From Fibrobacter sp. (GTDB lineage: Bacteria; Fibrobacterota; Fibrobacteria; Fibrobacterales; Fibrobacteraceae), in assembly GCA_017520105.1 (NCBI GenBank), contig JAFWRL010000105.1, positions 1-27,817 of the forward strand: a stretch of DNA of 27,817 nt, in the 5' to 3' direction. Under the pieces are notes generated by a model that was given only the letters and a program-made list of their open reading frames with translations, searched no databases and was not told the DNA's origin. The position numbers and the translations under genes were made by a program. Below are positions 1 through 7,463 of this stretch, in pieces; positions within the stretch are counted from its first letter, which is position 1; each line of letters opens with the position of its first letter.

Positions 1-17
1 ATTAAAGAAAGCCATAA

Positions 18-146
18 TCAAACGTTATTTAATATCCAATATAATATTTTATGATTCTTTTTTAACTTGCGGTATTTGTCTGCAAGTCGTCTAAAATTTT
101 CTCTAGCGTCAGGATCCATTTTTTCATCTCCGCAATTCCAGTCCAT
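18..146 (-). CDS. Small 42-residue hypothetical protein
   Basis: The ORF begins at ATG (146-144) and stops at TGA (20-18), encoding 42 residues starting MDWNCGDEKMDPDAREN. It is strongly charged in the middle (RRLADKYRKLKKNHK) and hydrophobic at the end (ILYWILNNV). It starts 17 bases after the stop of the upstream lipoprotein gene on the same strand, so it may be the last gene of that operon. A weak AGGG lies about 13 bases before the ATG. I do not recognise the family. The overlapping frame that starts at position 128 is also open but shorter. The case for coding is protein-like composition and position only, so confidence is limited. Confidence 0.35.
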   Translation of the reverse strand: MDWNCGDEKMDPDARENFRRLADKYRKLKKNHKILYWILNNV

Positions 147-163
147 CCGTCATTCACGCCCTG

Positions 164-1306
164 TTAGAATGGCTCGCACAATGGAATACTTGCATTACAT
201 TTTTTCCCTTCTGCGTAATTATAACGGACTTGATTGTATTCGCCTTTCACCTTTAAGCAACTGTTGCTGTCAACAACCTGGATATTCAACACGCCATTCG
301 GCTTCAGTTCAAAGAAACTACTATCTTGGAAAGATACTCTAATGGCTGATGAGGAAATGCTGGTTTGACGGTGCGGAAGTCTCATAATCATATTGTCACT
401 ACATTTTTCAAATATGTCTAAAGCCATGTGATACTTGATAATTCTATTGAACGAGCGTTTTGACAATGATAGTTCATAAATGCCATCATCATCTATAATG
501 AACAAATTCTCTGCAAAACGATTCATTGTGATATGCTTACCTATATGGTATTTTTCGTTCATTCCATAATCCATCCATTTTTTAAGTTTAAGATTGACAT
601 CAATTCCCGGTTCATTGCCAAGCTCTCTAATATAATCAGATTCAGTCCGATACACTGCAAAGCGATGATTGAAATCTACAATGCTATCCACTTCATACAA
701 ACCGGAATCCGACATTTTAACAAAGAACATCGCATCAGGATAGTTGGAACGATATAGAAGCGCATGTTCATTGTCCAGACGTTCCGCATAAACAACGGTC
801 GAGTCTTTGGCTTTTAAGTTTTCGAGTTTGCTAATAGGCAATGCGATTAATGTATAATACACGTATTCATCGAACCATTTTTTTCTAGTTACAACAAACA
901 CTGCAGAAGTTGGTGTAAACGCGACAATTCTCTTATGGGAATTATAAAATGCATCATAGAAATGCAATTCATTTTTTGCCGGCCGTTCAAAATCTATTTC
1001 ATGTTCCTCATAATGAACAATACTATCACCGCGTAAGAAAAACAATCTCTTGACAAGCTCACTGTGCTCATTAAACTTTTGGCGAAGTTCCTGCTCTATT
1101 TCTTCATCAGTAACATTATATTCAAAAACATACATTTTATCCCACTTAAAATGAGTAAAATCCTTAATCGAAACAACACAACTCGAAGAATCATTGCAAT
1201 TCTTTTCAATAAATTCAGTAACAAGAGAACCGACTGTAGGTTCACTACAAGAAATCATGAATAAAGAAAGCAATAGAACGCCAATTAGAATCTTTAATTT
1301 TTTCAT
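164..1306 (-). CDS. Hypothetical lipoprotein, 380 aa
   Basis: The N-terminus is a lipoprotein signal peptide: a Lys-rich start, a hydrophobic stretch, then FMISC with the lipobox cysteine at residue 20, so the mature protein should be lipid-anchored in the envelope. The remaining ~360 residues are rich in aromatic and charged residues and resemble no family I can name. Alternating short hydrophobic strands suggest a beta-rich fold. Four more cysteines occur in the C-terminal third and could form disulfides. The start follows a GAGAAG Shine-Dalgarno-like stretch and lies 11 bases after the stop of the 215-aa gene, so the two are probably co-transcribed. The gene is AT-rich compared with the housekeeping genes further right. 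Function unknown. Confidence 0.75.
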   Translation of the reverse strand: MKKLKILIGVLLLSLFMISCSEPTVGSLVTEFIEKNCNDSSSCVVSIKDFTHFKWDKMYVFEYNVTDEEIEQELRQKFNEHSELVKRLFFLRGDSIVHYEEHEIDFERPAKNELHFYDAFYNSHKRIVAFTPTSAVFVVTRKKWFDEYVYYTLIALPISKLENLKAKDSTVVYAERLDNEHALLYRSNYPDAMFFVKMSDSGLYEVDSIVDFNHRFAVYRTESDYIRELGNEPGIDVNLKLKKWMDYGMNEKYHIGKHITMNRFAENLFIIDDDGIYELSLSKRSFNRIIKYHMALDIFEKCSDNMIMRLPHRQTSISSSAIRVSFQDSSFFELKPNGVLNIQVVDSNSCLKVKGEYNQVRYNYAEGKKCNASIPLCEPF

Positions 1307-1317
1307 CGTCTTCTCAG

Positions 1318-1965
1318 CTATTCAGCCATGGCAATGTACTCGTCTAAATTCGGGATGTTGCTTATGATTTCTGAATCATCATGACAAACTTTAACAAAAC
1401 CATTTGACATTTCAAAGCCGACAAAATCACCATCGCCAATATCAAACAAATGATAAATGCATCGACCATCCAGATTCACTTGGCAAATTTCACTTATGTT
1501 GATTTGAGGATATTTCTCGTGAATACTCTGGAATTCTTTCCAAAAGTCCTCAGGTAATTTTTCTATTTGCAAAACTTTCTGCACATTTTCTACGTTGACC
1601 TGTAAGTTTGTAAGGTCAATTTTTTCTTTCGTCGAAAGAGAAAATCCAGCAAACAACCCTCTTGCAAAACAAATAGAGAATTCGATATTTGACGTGTTTG
1701 TATTGCTAAGGACAATTCCTTTCAAATTAAAATAAGGTTCAGAGCGCCGCTCATATTTTTCGCTCACTGATGTATCAAAGAAAACGTTATAACGGCATGG
1801 GACCGAATGCAAGTCCGGTATAATTCGCCCGATAATTCCGGCATTCAATTCTTCTCTATATACCGAATACTCATCTGGCATTTTTTCGAGAACCATCAGG
1901 CAAAGTTTTTTTGCCCATTCCTCTAGTCTTTCTTTCTTTAACCAAGAAAACAATTTGCTAAACAT
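1318..1965 (-). CDS. Hypothetical cytosolic protein, 215 aa
   Basis: No signal peptide or membrane segment is visible, so the product should be cytosolic. It starts with an amphipathic Lys/Glu/Trp-rich helix (MFSKLFSWLKKERLEEWAKK). It ends with a pattern of the type FDIGDGDFVGFEMSNG, then CHDD and a helix (NLDEYIAMAE). That ending loosely recalls the C-terminal half of SUKH/SMI1-KNR4 proteins, which include many toxin-immunity proteins. This is a resemblance in style, not a family assignment. The start follows AGGAGG about 11 bases upstream. It is the third gene of an AT-rich unknown operon, between a small membrane protein and a lipoprotein. Function unknown. Confidence 0.7.
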   Translation of the reverse strand: MFSKLFSWLKKERLEEWAKKLCLMVLEKMPDEYSVYREELNAGIIGRIIPDLHSVPCRYNVFFDTSVSEKYERRSEPYFNLKGIVLSNTNTSNIEFSICFARGLFAGFSLSTKEKIDLTNLQVNVENVQKVLQIEKLPEDFWKEFQSIHEKYPQINISEICQVNLDGRCIYHLFDIGDGDFVGFEMSNGFVKVCHDDSEIISNIPNLDEYIAMAE

Positions 1966-1994
1966 CGTGATTCACTCCTCCTGCCTACTAAAAT

Positions 1995-2333
1995 TCAACC
2001 ATGATAATATGGGAGTACGTAAAACATTCTTGCCAGCGTGACAACAATCCAAAACATATACACGATTTTAGTCGCCATTTTCTTGGAGATGCCAATTTTC
2101 GCAAATTTCAAACTTACCAAAGAAATTCCCAATAAAAATGTACTTAAAAAACACGACACAAAAATAAAGCAGGCACAATCGTCATCAGTCTGCAAAGAGA
2201 GACCGTCAGGAGGGCCCCAGTCATACGGGCGCAGCGGAATAAGCAGCGCAAGAAACGTGAGAACAAAGGAACCCCAAAAGGAGACCGCAGCAAGGACACC
2301 GAAAAAAATCTTTATGAATGTAGGTCTATTCAT
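1995..2333 (-). CDS. Small integral membrane protein, 112 aa
   Basis: Three hydrophobic segments are visible, at about residues 7-33, 54-76 and 86-106, making this a small polytopic inner-membrane protein. A polar loop (DWGPPDGLSLQTDDD) separates the first two. I do not recognise a family. The ATG overlaps the stop of the upstream 257-aa gene in an ATGA arrangement (four shared bases), which implies translational coupling and an operon. Its neighbours are another membrane-anchored unknown and a cytosolic unknown. Function unknown. Confidence 0.65.
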   Translation of the reverse strand: MNRPTFIKIFFGVLAAVSFWGSFVLTFLALLIPLRPYDWGPPDGLSLQTDDDCACFIFVSCFLSTFLLGISLVSLKFAKIGISKKMATKIVYMFWIVVTLARMFYVLPYYHG

Positions 2334-3103
2334 ATCAACAATCCCATTTTCTTGCAGACGCGGCGGGCGTAGCGGATGTTTGAAGGGTCAACGTTCCATA
2401 TAATATATCCATCAACGGATGAATCTATTTTACCCATCCGTTCATCTTCTTTGATTTTACTAATCAGAGAGTCTTGGACATGGGCGGAATTCAAAATATT
2501 GACTGTATAGACATCCTTCAAGAAACCTTCACAAACTTTTTTAGAGTCGCCGGTTTGCCAAGCAGAGCTTCCTCGCGATGCATGGATACACTTGCTCTGA
2601 CAATTCCAGACTTCACAAACATAGCCGTAATCAACAATGAACGTATTCTTCAAATAATTGACGAATTTTGGAATTTCGGAGTCTTCAAAGCGAATCGTTA
2701 AACTATTGTAAGTAGAAGGAGCCCCGTTGAAAATGCTTATCAGAGGATTCCAAGGATCATTAGGATTTTCTATCCAAGCACTGACCATTGATTTTAAATT
2801 TGCTTTCGAGATGGATTTTGCAGCAAATTTTTTATATCCATAGTATATCTTGGTAAGACAGTGATATCGACGAGGCTTTAACGCAATTGTTGGATATGCA
2901 CAAATCGCATTAAATAAATCAATTGAAATTTCAAAGGATTTGTCAAAATTTTTCAATATTAGATATTGACTTTTTTTACTGAATAACCATTCGATTATCC
3001 AATCAAAGAAAATCGCTTTTATCGCGATTATTATCAGCATTATTATCCCAAAGGCAATTCTGAATGGGTTTTTACTTATTTTCTTCTTTGCTTTTTTGTT
3101 CAT
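2330..3103 (-). CDS. Membrane-anchored hypothetical protein, 257 aa
   Basis: A lysine-rich cytoplasmic start (MNKKAKKKISKNPF) precedes one long hydrophobic segment at about residues 14-42. The rest is soluble and probably extracytoplasmic. The soluble part holds a cysteine cluster (VCEVWNCQSKC, then VCEGF) that could form disulfides, and it ends with WNVDPSNIRYARRVCKKMG. I do not recognise the family. It is the first clear gene of a minus-strand operon, with a 165-base gap to the next gene upstream that contains a candidate promoter. Its stop overlaps the start of the 112-aa membrane gene by four bases. Confidence 0.7.
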   Translation of the reverse strand: MNKKAKKKISKNPFRIAFGIIMLIIIAIKAIFFDWIIEWLFSKKSQYLILKNFDKSFEISIDLFNAICAYPTIALKPRRYHCLTKIYYGYKKFAAKSISKANLKSMVSAWIENPNDPWNPLISIFNGAPSTYNSLTIRFEDSEIPKFVNYLKNTFIVDYGYVCEVWNCQSKCIHASRGSSAWQTGDSKKVCEGFLKDVYTVNILNSAHVQDSLISKIKEDERMGKIDSSVDGYIIWNVDPSNIRYARRVCKKMGLLI

Positions 3104-3117
3104 TCACGTTCACCATT

Positions 3118-3201
3118 TTAACAACAATTGCACAGGTAAAAGAAAGATTTCGATCCGCATCCTTTGAGATTGACTATGTTGTCATACACCCAATTTTGCA
3201 T
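3118..3201 (-). CDS. Possible 27-residue cysteine-tailed leader ORF
   Basis: An ATG at 3201-3199 opens a 27-codon frame (MQNWVYDNIVNLKGCGSK and onward) that ends in YLCNCC just before the 257-aa gene. A TATATT box lies only 5 bases upstream of the ATG, the spacing seen at several other genes here, so the transcript could begin at this start codon. There is no other support. It could equally be untranslated leader. Confidence 0.2.
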   Translation of the reverse strand: MQNWVYDNIVNLKGCGSKSFFYLCNCC

Positions 3202-3206
3202 AAGAG

Positions 3207-3235
3207 AATATACTCTATTCTTTTCGTTTGTACAA
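3207..3235 (-). promoter_or_regulatory. Candidate promoter for the AT-rich unknown operon
   Basis: On the minus strand, TTGTAC (3235-3230) and TATATT (3212-3207) are separated by 17 bases. The -10 box matches the consensus at five of six positions and the -35 box at only three. It lies in the 165-base gap upstream of the 257-aa gene, where a promoter is expected. Confidence 0.4.
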
Positions 3236-3268
3236 CCAAACGGGGTAGAAGGGAGCCCAAAAACCAAC

Positions 3269-4192
3269 CTATTCTATGGGCAGGGTCAAGATAGAAACGG
3301 ACCTGCGTCCCACATGGTAATAAGCCAAAAAGATTTTTCCGTCCCTTATGTCAAGACGGTACACACTCGCTCCCGCAGACACGCGTTCCTGTTTCCACGT
3401 TTGTCCGCCATCGGTACTATAAAGCAGGGCAAAATTATCGGTAGACCAGACTCCATCACTAACGACAGCTGCAAAGACTTCGCCTTTTACAAAGAAATCC
3501 TTCAACCAAACATCCTTGCCGCCATAGCTCGTTTCGTGTTGCAGTTGAGCCTTCCCGTCTTCGATCCGATAAACGAGCACCCGGTTTCCTGAAGAACCGA
3601 GTATCCAGCTTTCGTCATTCCGGGCAAAAATCGGAAGAGTACTTTCCACGAAATCACCCGCAAACACCCTTTCCCCATTTTCCAACTTGTATTTCGGTCC
3701 CCCATCCGGAACCGAATCGTTCACGCGAACAATACGAACCTTGCGATAATCCCGATATTTACCAATGGAATCCCACGTCATATAGTCCTCACCCGACACA
3801 TAAACCGCATTGAAGTCGGCATCCTTTTCGTAAGACTCGAGAATCATATGGTCATCCATAGAATAGAACCTTGCAAACGACGTCAAGTTCCTGATTTCGC
3901 TTTTTGTCCAGGTGGCACCCCCATCGTATGTTCCAAGAACTGCGGGGAGTTGCTCTATGATACCATACGAACCGAATAACCAAAGCGTATCGGGTCCCCG
4001 CACAACTATTTCTTCAATATGAAAGTCCTCGAATTCCGCAGGATAGACCGTCTTTTCGCGGAAAGCCTTCGAAGAGGAATCCTTATATGACGCATAAGCG
4101 AAAAAAACGACGCCAAGCAGCATCAAGACAAGGAATGGTGTAACGAAAATTGTAATGACGATGTTTCTCGTTTTCATAAAAGCTTTAGCCAT
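3269..4192 (-). CDS. Membrane-anchored Asp-box (BNR/YCF48-like) repeat protein
   Basis: One N-terminal membrane segment (residues ~10-34) anchors a soluble domain of about 270 residues. Two clear Asp-box motifs of the S/Y-x-D-G-G-x-T-W type are present, YDGGATW at 89-95 and STDGGQTW at 259-266, and a degenerate one lies near residue 135. Such motifs sit at turns of beta-propellers in sialidase-like and YCF48-like folds. They are structural and do not by themselves indicate enzyme activity, and no sialidase catalytic set is visible. The start lies 25 bases after the stop of the AAA+ ATPase gene with no good Shine-Dalgarno sequence, so it is probably the second gene of that transcript. Most likely a periplasmic propeller protein of unknown role. 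Confidence 0.7.
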   Translation of the reverse strand: MAKAFMKTRNIVITIFVTPFLVLMLLGVVFFAYASYKDSSSKAFREKTVYPAEFEDFHIEEIVVRGPDTLWLFGSYGIIEQLPAVLGTYDGGATWTKSEIRNLTSFARFYSMDDHMILESYEKDADFNAVYVSGEDYMTWDSIGKYRDYRKVRIVRVNDSVPDGGPKYKLENGERVFAGDFVESTLPIFARNDESWILGSSGNRVLVYRIEDGKAQLQHETSYGGKDVWLKDFFVKGEVFAAVVSDGVWSTDNFALLYSTDGGQTWKQERVSAGASVYRLDIRDGKIFLAYYHVGRRSVSILTLPIE

Positions 4193-4217
4193 TCTAATTC
4201 AATCGCATTATTCTACC

Positions 4218-5336
4218 CTACAATCCTTTCAAATACAACGCCATAAATCGATCATAAACGATGTAGCCCTCTTGAGTTTTCATCACGAATTCTTGCGACA
4301 AGAGTGTATCTATAGCACGACTGATGCTGCTTGCATTTTTCAGATGATACCTTTGTACGAAGGCAGATGAATTTATAGCGTTTGCACAGCCTTCTTTAGC
4401 AATCGCGATGAGCAACTGGCATTGATTGCGTGTAAGCAAGGCGATAAGCCTCTGATAAATTTCCTTTTCTGATTCGACAATAGCTGCGATACACAGTTCC
4501 ACATCTGCAATTTCTATAGTTGCAAGTGCAGTTTCGTACAGGCGATTCAACACGCGTTGCATATACCAAGTATGCCCATCAAATTTATGATAGAGTTCGC
4601 CGAAGATTTCTTTGGACAATTTGATGGAGTTTTTCGACATCCATTTTTTTGCAAATGCATAGTAATGGTCTTCGGAAATCGCCGTTAAATTGAAAATCTC
4701 CGTACTGCGGTAAAACGGATGCGACACTGAGCCAAACATTTCCGTCATCAAGTGCTGTTTGCTACCAGAGAAAATAAAATGGACGTTCGGGCAAAACTGG
4801 ATGTACGAACGAAGCAGTGCTTCAACGCCTTCATCCTTATATTCTGCAATCTGCTGGAATTCATCAATGGCGATGTAACATTCTTGCTTCGATTGCTTAA
4901 GGTAGGCAAAAATTTCTGCCAATGTATTCTTTGTTTCTTGCGGAGCAAATTCAATAGACGGCTGCGGATTGCCAGAAACCGGATCTGTTGACAGAACTAC
5001 TTTAAAACTTTTGAATAGCGACAAGGCCGTTTTTGCAGCCTTCTTTCCAAACGAATCTAATTTTCCGACAACAGCCGTACCTAAGTTGTGAACGAAATCA
5101 TCCAGCGATTTCGTCGGGAAAATGTCGATATAGAAGCAAGCTGCATCTTTTTCATCTTTCTGTATAGCATTGAAAATATGGTATATCAGCCCTGTTTTGC
5201 CCATACGTCGTGGAGAAAGCAATGTAATATTACGCCCATTACGGAGAGCCGACAGAATGTACTTGGTCTCTTCGACACGGTCACAGAAGTATTCAGGACC
5301 ATTATACCCATAAAGAAGGAACGGATTAATATTCAT
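4218..5336 (-). CDS. AAA+ ATPase with C-terminal winged helix (archaeal-type ATPase family)
   Basis: The protein has the layout of the 'archaeal ATPase' group of P-loop STAND/AAA proteins. Walker A is SPRRMGKT at residues 41-48, and Walker B with the catalytic acid is YIAIDEF (D158, E159). A sensor-like FIFSGSK follows at about 193-199, and the last ~80 residues look like a winged-helix domain (LSQEFVMKTQEGYIVYD). No membrane segment is visible. These ATPases are usually multicopy in their genomes and their substrates are mostly unknown. The start is ATG at 5336, chosen because a TATATT box ends 6 bases upstream and the N-terminus INPFLLYGY fits the family. No Shine-Dalgarno sequence is present. 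A 37-bp dyad overlaps the -35 region. Confidence 0.85.
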   Translation of the reverse strand: MNINPFLLYGYNGPEYFCDRVEETKYILSALRNGRNITLLSPRRMGKTGLIYHIFNAIQKDEKDAACFYIDIFPTKSLDDFVHNLGTAVVGKLDSFGKKAAKTALSLFKSFKVVLSTDPVSGNPQPSIEFAPQETKNTLAEIFAYLKQSKQECYIAIDEFQQIAEYKDEGVEALLRSYIQFCPNVHFIFSGSKQHLMTEMFGSVSHPFYRSTEIFNLTAISEDHYYAFAKKWMSKNSIKLSKEIFGELYHKFDGHTWYMQRVLNRLYETALATIEIADVELCIAAIVESEKEIYQRLIALLTRNQCQLLIAIAKEGCANAINSSAFVQRYHLKNASSISRAIDTLLSQEFVMKTQEGYIVYDRFMALYLKGL

Positions 5337-5342
5337 ACTCTA

Positions 5343-5348
5343 AATATA
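5343..5348 (-). promoter_or_regulatory. -10 box of the AAA+ ATPase gene, leaderless spacing
   Basis: On the minus strand TATATT is followed by TAGAGT and then the ATG at 5336. Only 6 bases separate the box from the start codon, so transcription should begin at or next to the ATG. No convincing -35 box is present; the dyad occupies that space. Confidence 0.5.
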
Positions 5349-5351
5349 ATC

Positions 5352-5388
5352 AAATTTCGCAAAATGCGTAACGCAAAATGCGAAATTT
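5352..5388. promoter_or_regulatory. 37-bp dyad, candidate operator of the AAA+ ATPase gene
   Basis: The outer arms AAATTTCGCA and TGCGAAATTT are perfect 10-base complements. Inside them, separated by AAA on each side, lies a second dyad, TGCGT-A-ACGCA. The element can also be read as two 14-base direct repeats that begin CGCAAAATGCG. It sits at about -16 to -52 relative to the expected transcript start, where a repressor or activator would bind. It may instead be a degenerate member of the 7-bp repeat family seen elsewhere. Confidence 0.5.
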
Positions 5389-5411
5389 TTCATATAACGA
5401 GTCTGTAGTAG

Positions 5412-5556
5412 AAATGCCACTGGCTCCTTCGACTACGCTCAGGATGACACTTCTGGCAGCATGGATCCTTCAGCCGTTGGCTTCAGGATGACAATGCCTT
5501 AAGATCCTCGCCTTCGCGAGGATGACGAGATAAATTCGCGAGGATGACAATGTAAA
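5412..5556. repeat. Cluster of short palindromic dispersed repeats
   Basis: Four related units lie head to tail, at about 5412-5449, 5463-5496, 5502-5529 and 5533-5552. The first three share ends of the form TCCTTC/ATCCT and AGGATGAC around a variable centre, so most can fold. The best hairpin is ATCCTCGC-CTTC-GCGAGGAT at 5504-5523. The first unit closely matches copies at 6551-6591 and 9977-10020 that lie inside coding sequence. The cluster fills most of the gap between the AAA+ ATPase gene and the TPR gene. No protein-coding gene is evident. Confidence 0.7.
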
Positions 5557-5558
5557 AA

Positions 5559-6734
5559 CTATTTCTTGTCGCGGATGCGGGCATAGAGTATTTCGGCTTT
5601 TTCGGTATCGCCAGCATTCGAGAAGATATGGCCGACATTTTCGGCACCGATGCGGCCCTGAGAATTACCAGCACGCCAAGCCTTCATGTAACATTCAAAC
5701 GCTTCGTCGTAACGTTTTTGCGTAAAGTAAATTTGCCCTAAATCAAGGTTCAAATCGGCGATGCCTTTCTTGTGGCGGAGTCCTTCTTCCAGCGTGAAAA
5801 TAGCCATCCACGGGGATTCGTTCTTGACGTACATCTGAGCGAGATAGCGGCGAGCAGAGACATTTTCGGGATCCATCATGATGCCGTTTTCCATTTCGTT
5901 CAAGGCGAGTCGCGTAGAATCCATGCTGCGGTAGTAATACGATAGCGTGTAATGCACGTCGGCGCCAGCGGTCGCTGTCATCTGGAGCGCATTCTTGAGC
6001 GTTTTCACGGCATACTCGTAATCGCCAAGTTTTTCATAGACTTCGGCAAGGCCATACCAAGCATCCATGCGGTCCGGGTTTAGCGCCAGCGCACGTTCAA
6101 AATGCTTTTGGGCAAGCGTCCAGTCGCTTCCTTTCATATAACATTCCGCAAGAGCAAAATGGATGTGGTCCGTTTCCGTCCCAAGTTCAATCGCACGGTT
6201 GTAGGCGACAATCGCATCACTCGGAGATTCGGCGAGGTAGTACAAATCGCCGAGAAGCATCCAAGCCTTCACAAAATCCGGGAGCAGTTCGACAGTGCGT
6301 TTGTACGCGACCATCGCGACTTCTTTTTTACCGAGTTGCACAAGGGCATTGCCCAAGTTGAACCATGCAAACGGCTCGTAACGGCCATCGTCAATCGCCG
6401 CACGGTAATACTTCACCGATTCCTTGTAACGCCCCTGGTCGTAAAGTTCGTTCGCCTTGAAGAAAAAATCATCGGCAGCAAAAACATTCAACGGCAAGAG
6501 TAAAAACAGTAGGAAGTAGGAAGTAGGAAGTAGGAAGTGTTTCTTAATAGAAAATGCCCTAGATTCTTCGGCATTTGCCTCAGAATGACGACTTAATGAA
6601 AAAACTTTTGCAATTATAGCCGTAAGCACGCTTCGCTTTGGGGTATGGGCATTAACAGTTCCGGCATTTTTGCTGAACTTTTCTATAACGCTTTGCCCAA
6701 AGCCTTGCGCACGCAAGGCGAGCTCATACCTCAT
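5559..6734 (-). CDS. TPR protein, last gene of the TonB2-like operon
   Basis: After a signal-peptide-like core ending LPLNVFA, the mature protein is a run of tetratricopeptide repeats. Examples are FFKANELYDQGRYKESVKYYR, AWFNLGNALVQLGKKEVAMVAY and AWMLLGDLYYLAESPSDAIVAY, each with the W/L-G-Y/A-F/A-P spacing. A TPR protein follows tonB2 in Vibrio-type TonB2 loci, which fits this position. The start is uncertain. The only ATG upstream of the signal peptide is at 6734, inside GGTATGA heptamers, and a TTG at 6755 overlaps tonB. The ~75 residues before the mature protein are largely encoded by dispersed repeat and by AGGAAGT heptamers (6511-6538), which supply the hydrophobic FLLPTSYFLL stretch. 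The true start may be non-canonical. Confidence 0.8.
   Translation of the reverse strand: MRYELALRAQGFGQSVIEKFSKNAGTVNAHTPKRSVLTAIIAKVFSLSRHSEANAEESRAFSIKKHFLLPTSYFLLFLLLPLNVFAADDFFFKANELYDQGRYKESVKYYRAAIDDGRYEPFAWFNLGNALVQLGKKEVAMVAYKRTVELLPDFVKAWMLLGDLYYLAESPSDAIVAYNRAIELGTETDHIHFALAECYMKGSDWTLAQKHFERALALNPDRMDAWYGLAEVYEKLGDYEYAVKTLKNALQMTATAGADVHYTLSYYYRSMDSTRLALNEMENGIMMDPENVSARRYLAQMYVKNESPWMAIFTLEEGLRHKKGIADLNLDLGQIYFTQKRYDEAFECYMKAWRAGNSQGRIGAENVGHIFSNAGDTEKAEILYARIRDKK
6511..6538. repeat. AGGAAGT heptamer x4 inside the TPR gene
   Basis: Four perfect tandem AGGAAGT units. Read on the minus strand they encode the hydrophobic core of the signal peptide (FLLPTSY, one 21-base period). A change of one or two units would shift the frame, while three units would restore it. 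Confidence 0.9.
6551..6591. repeat. Dispersed ~40-bp element, translated in the TPR leader
   Basis: This copy runs from AAAATGCCCTAGATTCTTCG to CTCAGAATGACG. It is translated on the minus strand as RHSEANAEESRAF directly before the signal-peptide core. It matches the copies at 5412-5449 and 9977-10020, the latter translated in the same frame in the TtpC-like gene. Confidence 0.75.
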
Positions 6735-6737
6735 ACC
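6722..6737. repeat. GGTATGA heptamer x2 at the TPR start codon
   Basis: On the minus strand two GGTATGA units are followed by GC. The ATG at 6734-6732, the best canonical start for the TPR gene, lies inside the first unit. The tract follows the tonB stop codon. Confidence 0.6.
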
Positions 6738-6744
6738 TGACAAC

Positions 6745-7386
6745 CTATTTGACAAAACGGAACTCCTTTGTAGCTTTCTGCGCTACTGGGAAGCCGCGTA
6801 ACTGCGCCGGAGAGAATTTCCACTGGCGAATAGCCTTGAGCGCTTCGACATCAAAGCCGTATCCAGCCGGGTCCTGCGTGAGCACCTGTGCCTGAGTCAC
6901 ATCGCCGTTCACATCAATCACAATAAACACTTTCACGTAACCCGAGACGCCCATTTTCCTTGCGCGGTCCGGGAACTTCGGCTGGATTTCACGCAACACT
7001 TGCGCCTGTTCATCCACTTCGCCAGCCTCGTAAATCACATTTTCCATGTTGCCCGCATCTACGGCGACACCATCGCCAGCGGCACCGCGAGCCAGCGACA
7101 AATCCATCTGGAAATTCTGGCTACGGGAAACGCCCATGTGAGCCGAGACCTTGAACGTGTTCGGAGTGGCCACCGTGCGGATAATTTTCTGTTTCACTTC
7201 GGGCTTTTTCTCGCTCACGAGAACTTCCACTTCGGTCACTTCTTCGAGAACCTTTTCGGACTTGGCTCCCTTATCAAAAAACAGCACATTGATGACTGGA
7301 ATCGCAAGGAAGAACACCGCGCCCACGACAAACGAGAGCACAAACGCCACCGGAAAACGGAAATATTTAGCACAAAAATCAAGCAT
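6745..7386 (-). CDS. tonB: TonB-family energy transducer (TonB2-like)
   Basis: A single N-terminal membrane segment (residues ~10-36, FPVAFVLSFVVGAVFFLAIPVINVLFF) anchors the protein in the inner membrane. A short periplasmic linker follows. The C-terminal ~90 residues are a TonB domain, with PKFPDRARKMGVSGYVKVFIV, the strand DGDV, and ALKAIRQWKFSPA near the end, the usual YP..A...G.V...V/W.F.PA pattern. At 213 aa with a short linker it resembles TonB2 proteins more than Pro-rich TonB1. Its place after exbB and exbD and before a TPR gene supports this. It should carry ion-motive-force energy to outer-membrane receptors; the substrate cannot be told from here. The gap to exbD is filled by heptamer repeats. 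Confidence 0.88.
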   Translation of the reverse strand: MLDFCAKYFRFPVAFVLSFVVGAVFFLAIPVINVLFFDKGAKSEKVLEEVTEVEVLVSEKKPEVKQKIIRTVATPNTFKVSAHMGVSRSQNFQMDLSLARGAAGDGVAVDAGNMENVIYEAGEVDEQAQVLREIQPKFPDRARKMGVSGYVKVFIVIDVNGDVTQAQVLTQDPAGYGFDVEALKAIRQWKFSPAQLRGFPVAQKATKEFRFVK

Positions 7387-7393
7387 AAGCAGT

Positions 7394-7459
7394 AGGAAGT
7401 TAGAAGTCGGAAGTAGGAAGTTAGACTCACTGTCTACTGCCTACTGTCTACTGTCTACT
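7394..7459. repeat. Two heptamer tracts filling the exbD-tonB gap
   Basis: The first tract (7394-7421) has four AGGAAGT-type units, two of them altered (TAGAAGT, CGGAAGT). The second (7434-7459) has about 3.7 units of CTACTGY. Together they fill most of the 77 bases between exbD and tonB. No other signal is visible in the gap except a few bases before exbD. Confidence 0.85.
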
Positions 7460-7463
7460 AGAT

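Noticed and set aside
5412..5556. CRISPR array
   Set aside because: The units are unequal in length, partly palindromic and unevenly spaced, and no cas genes are present.
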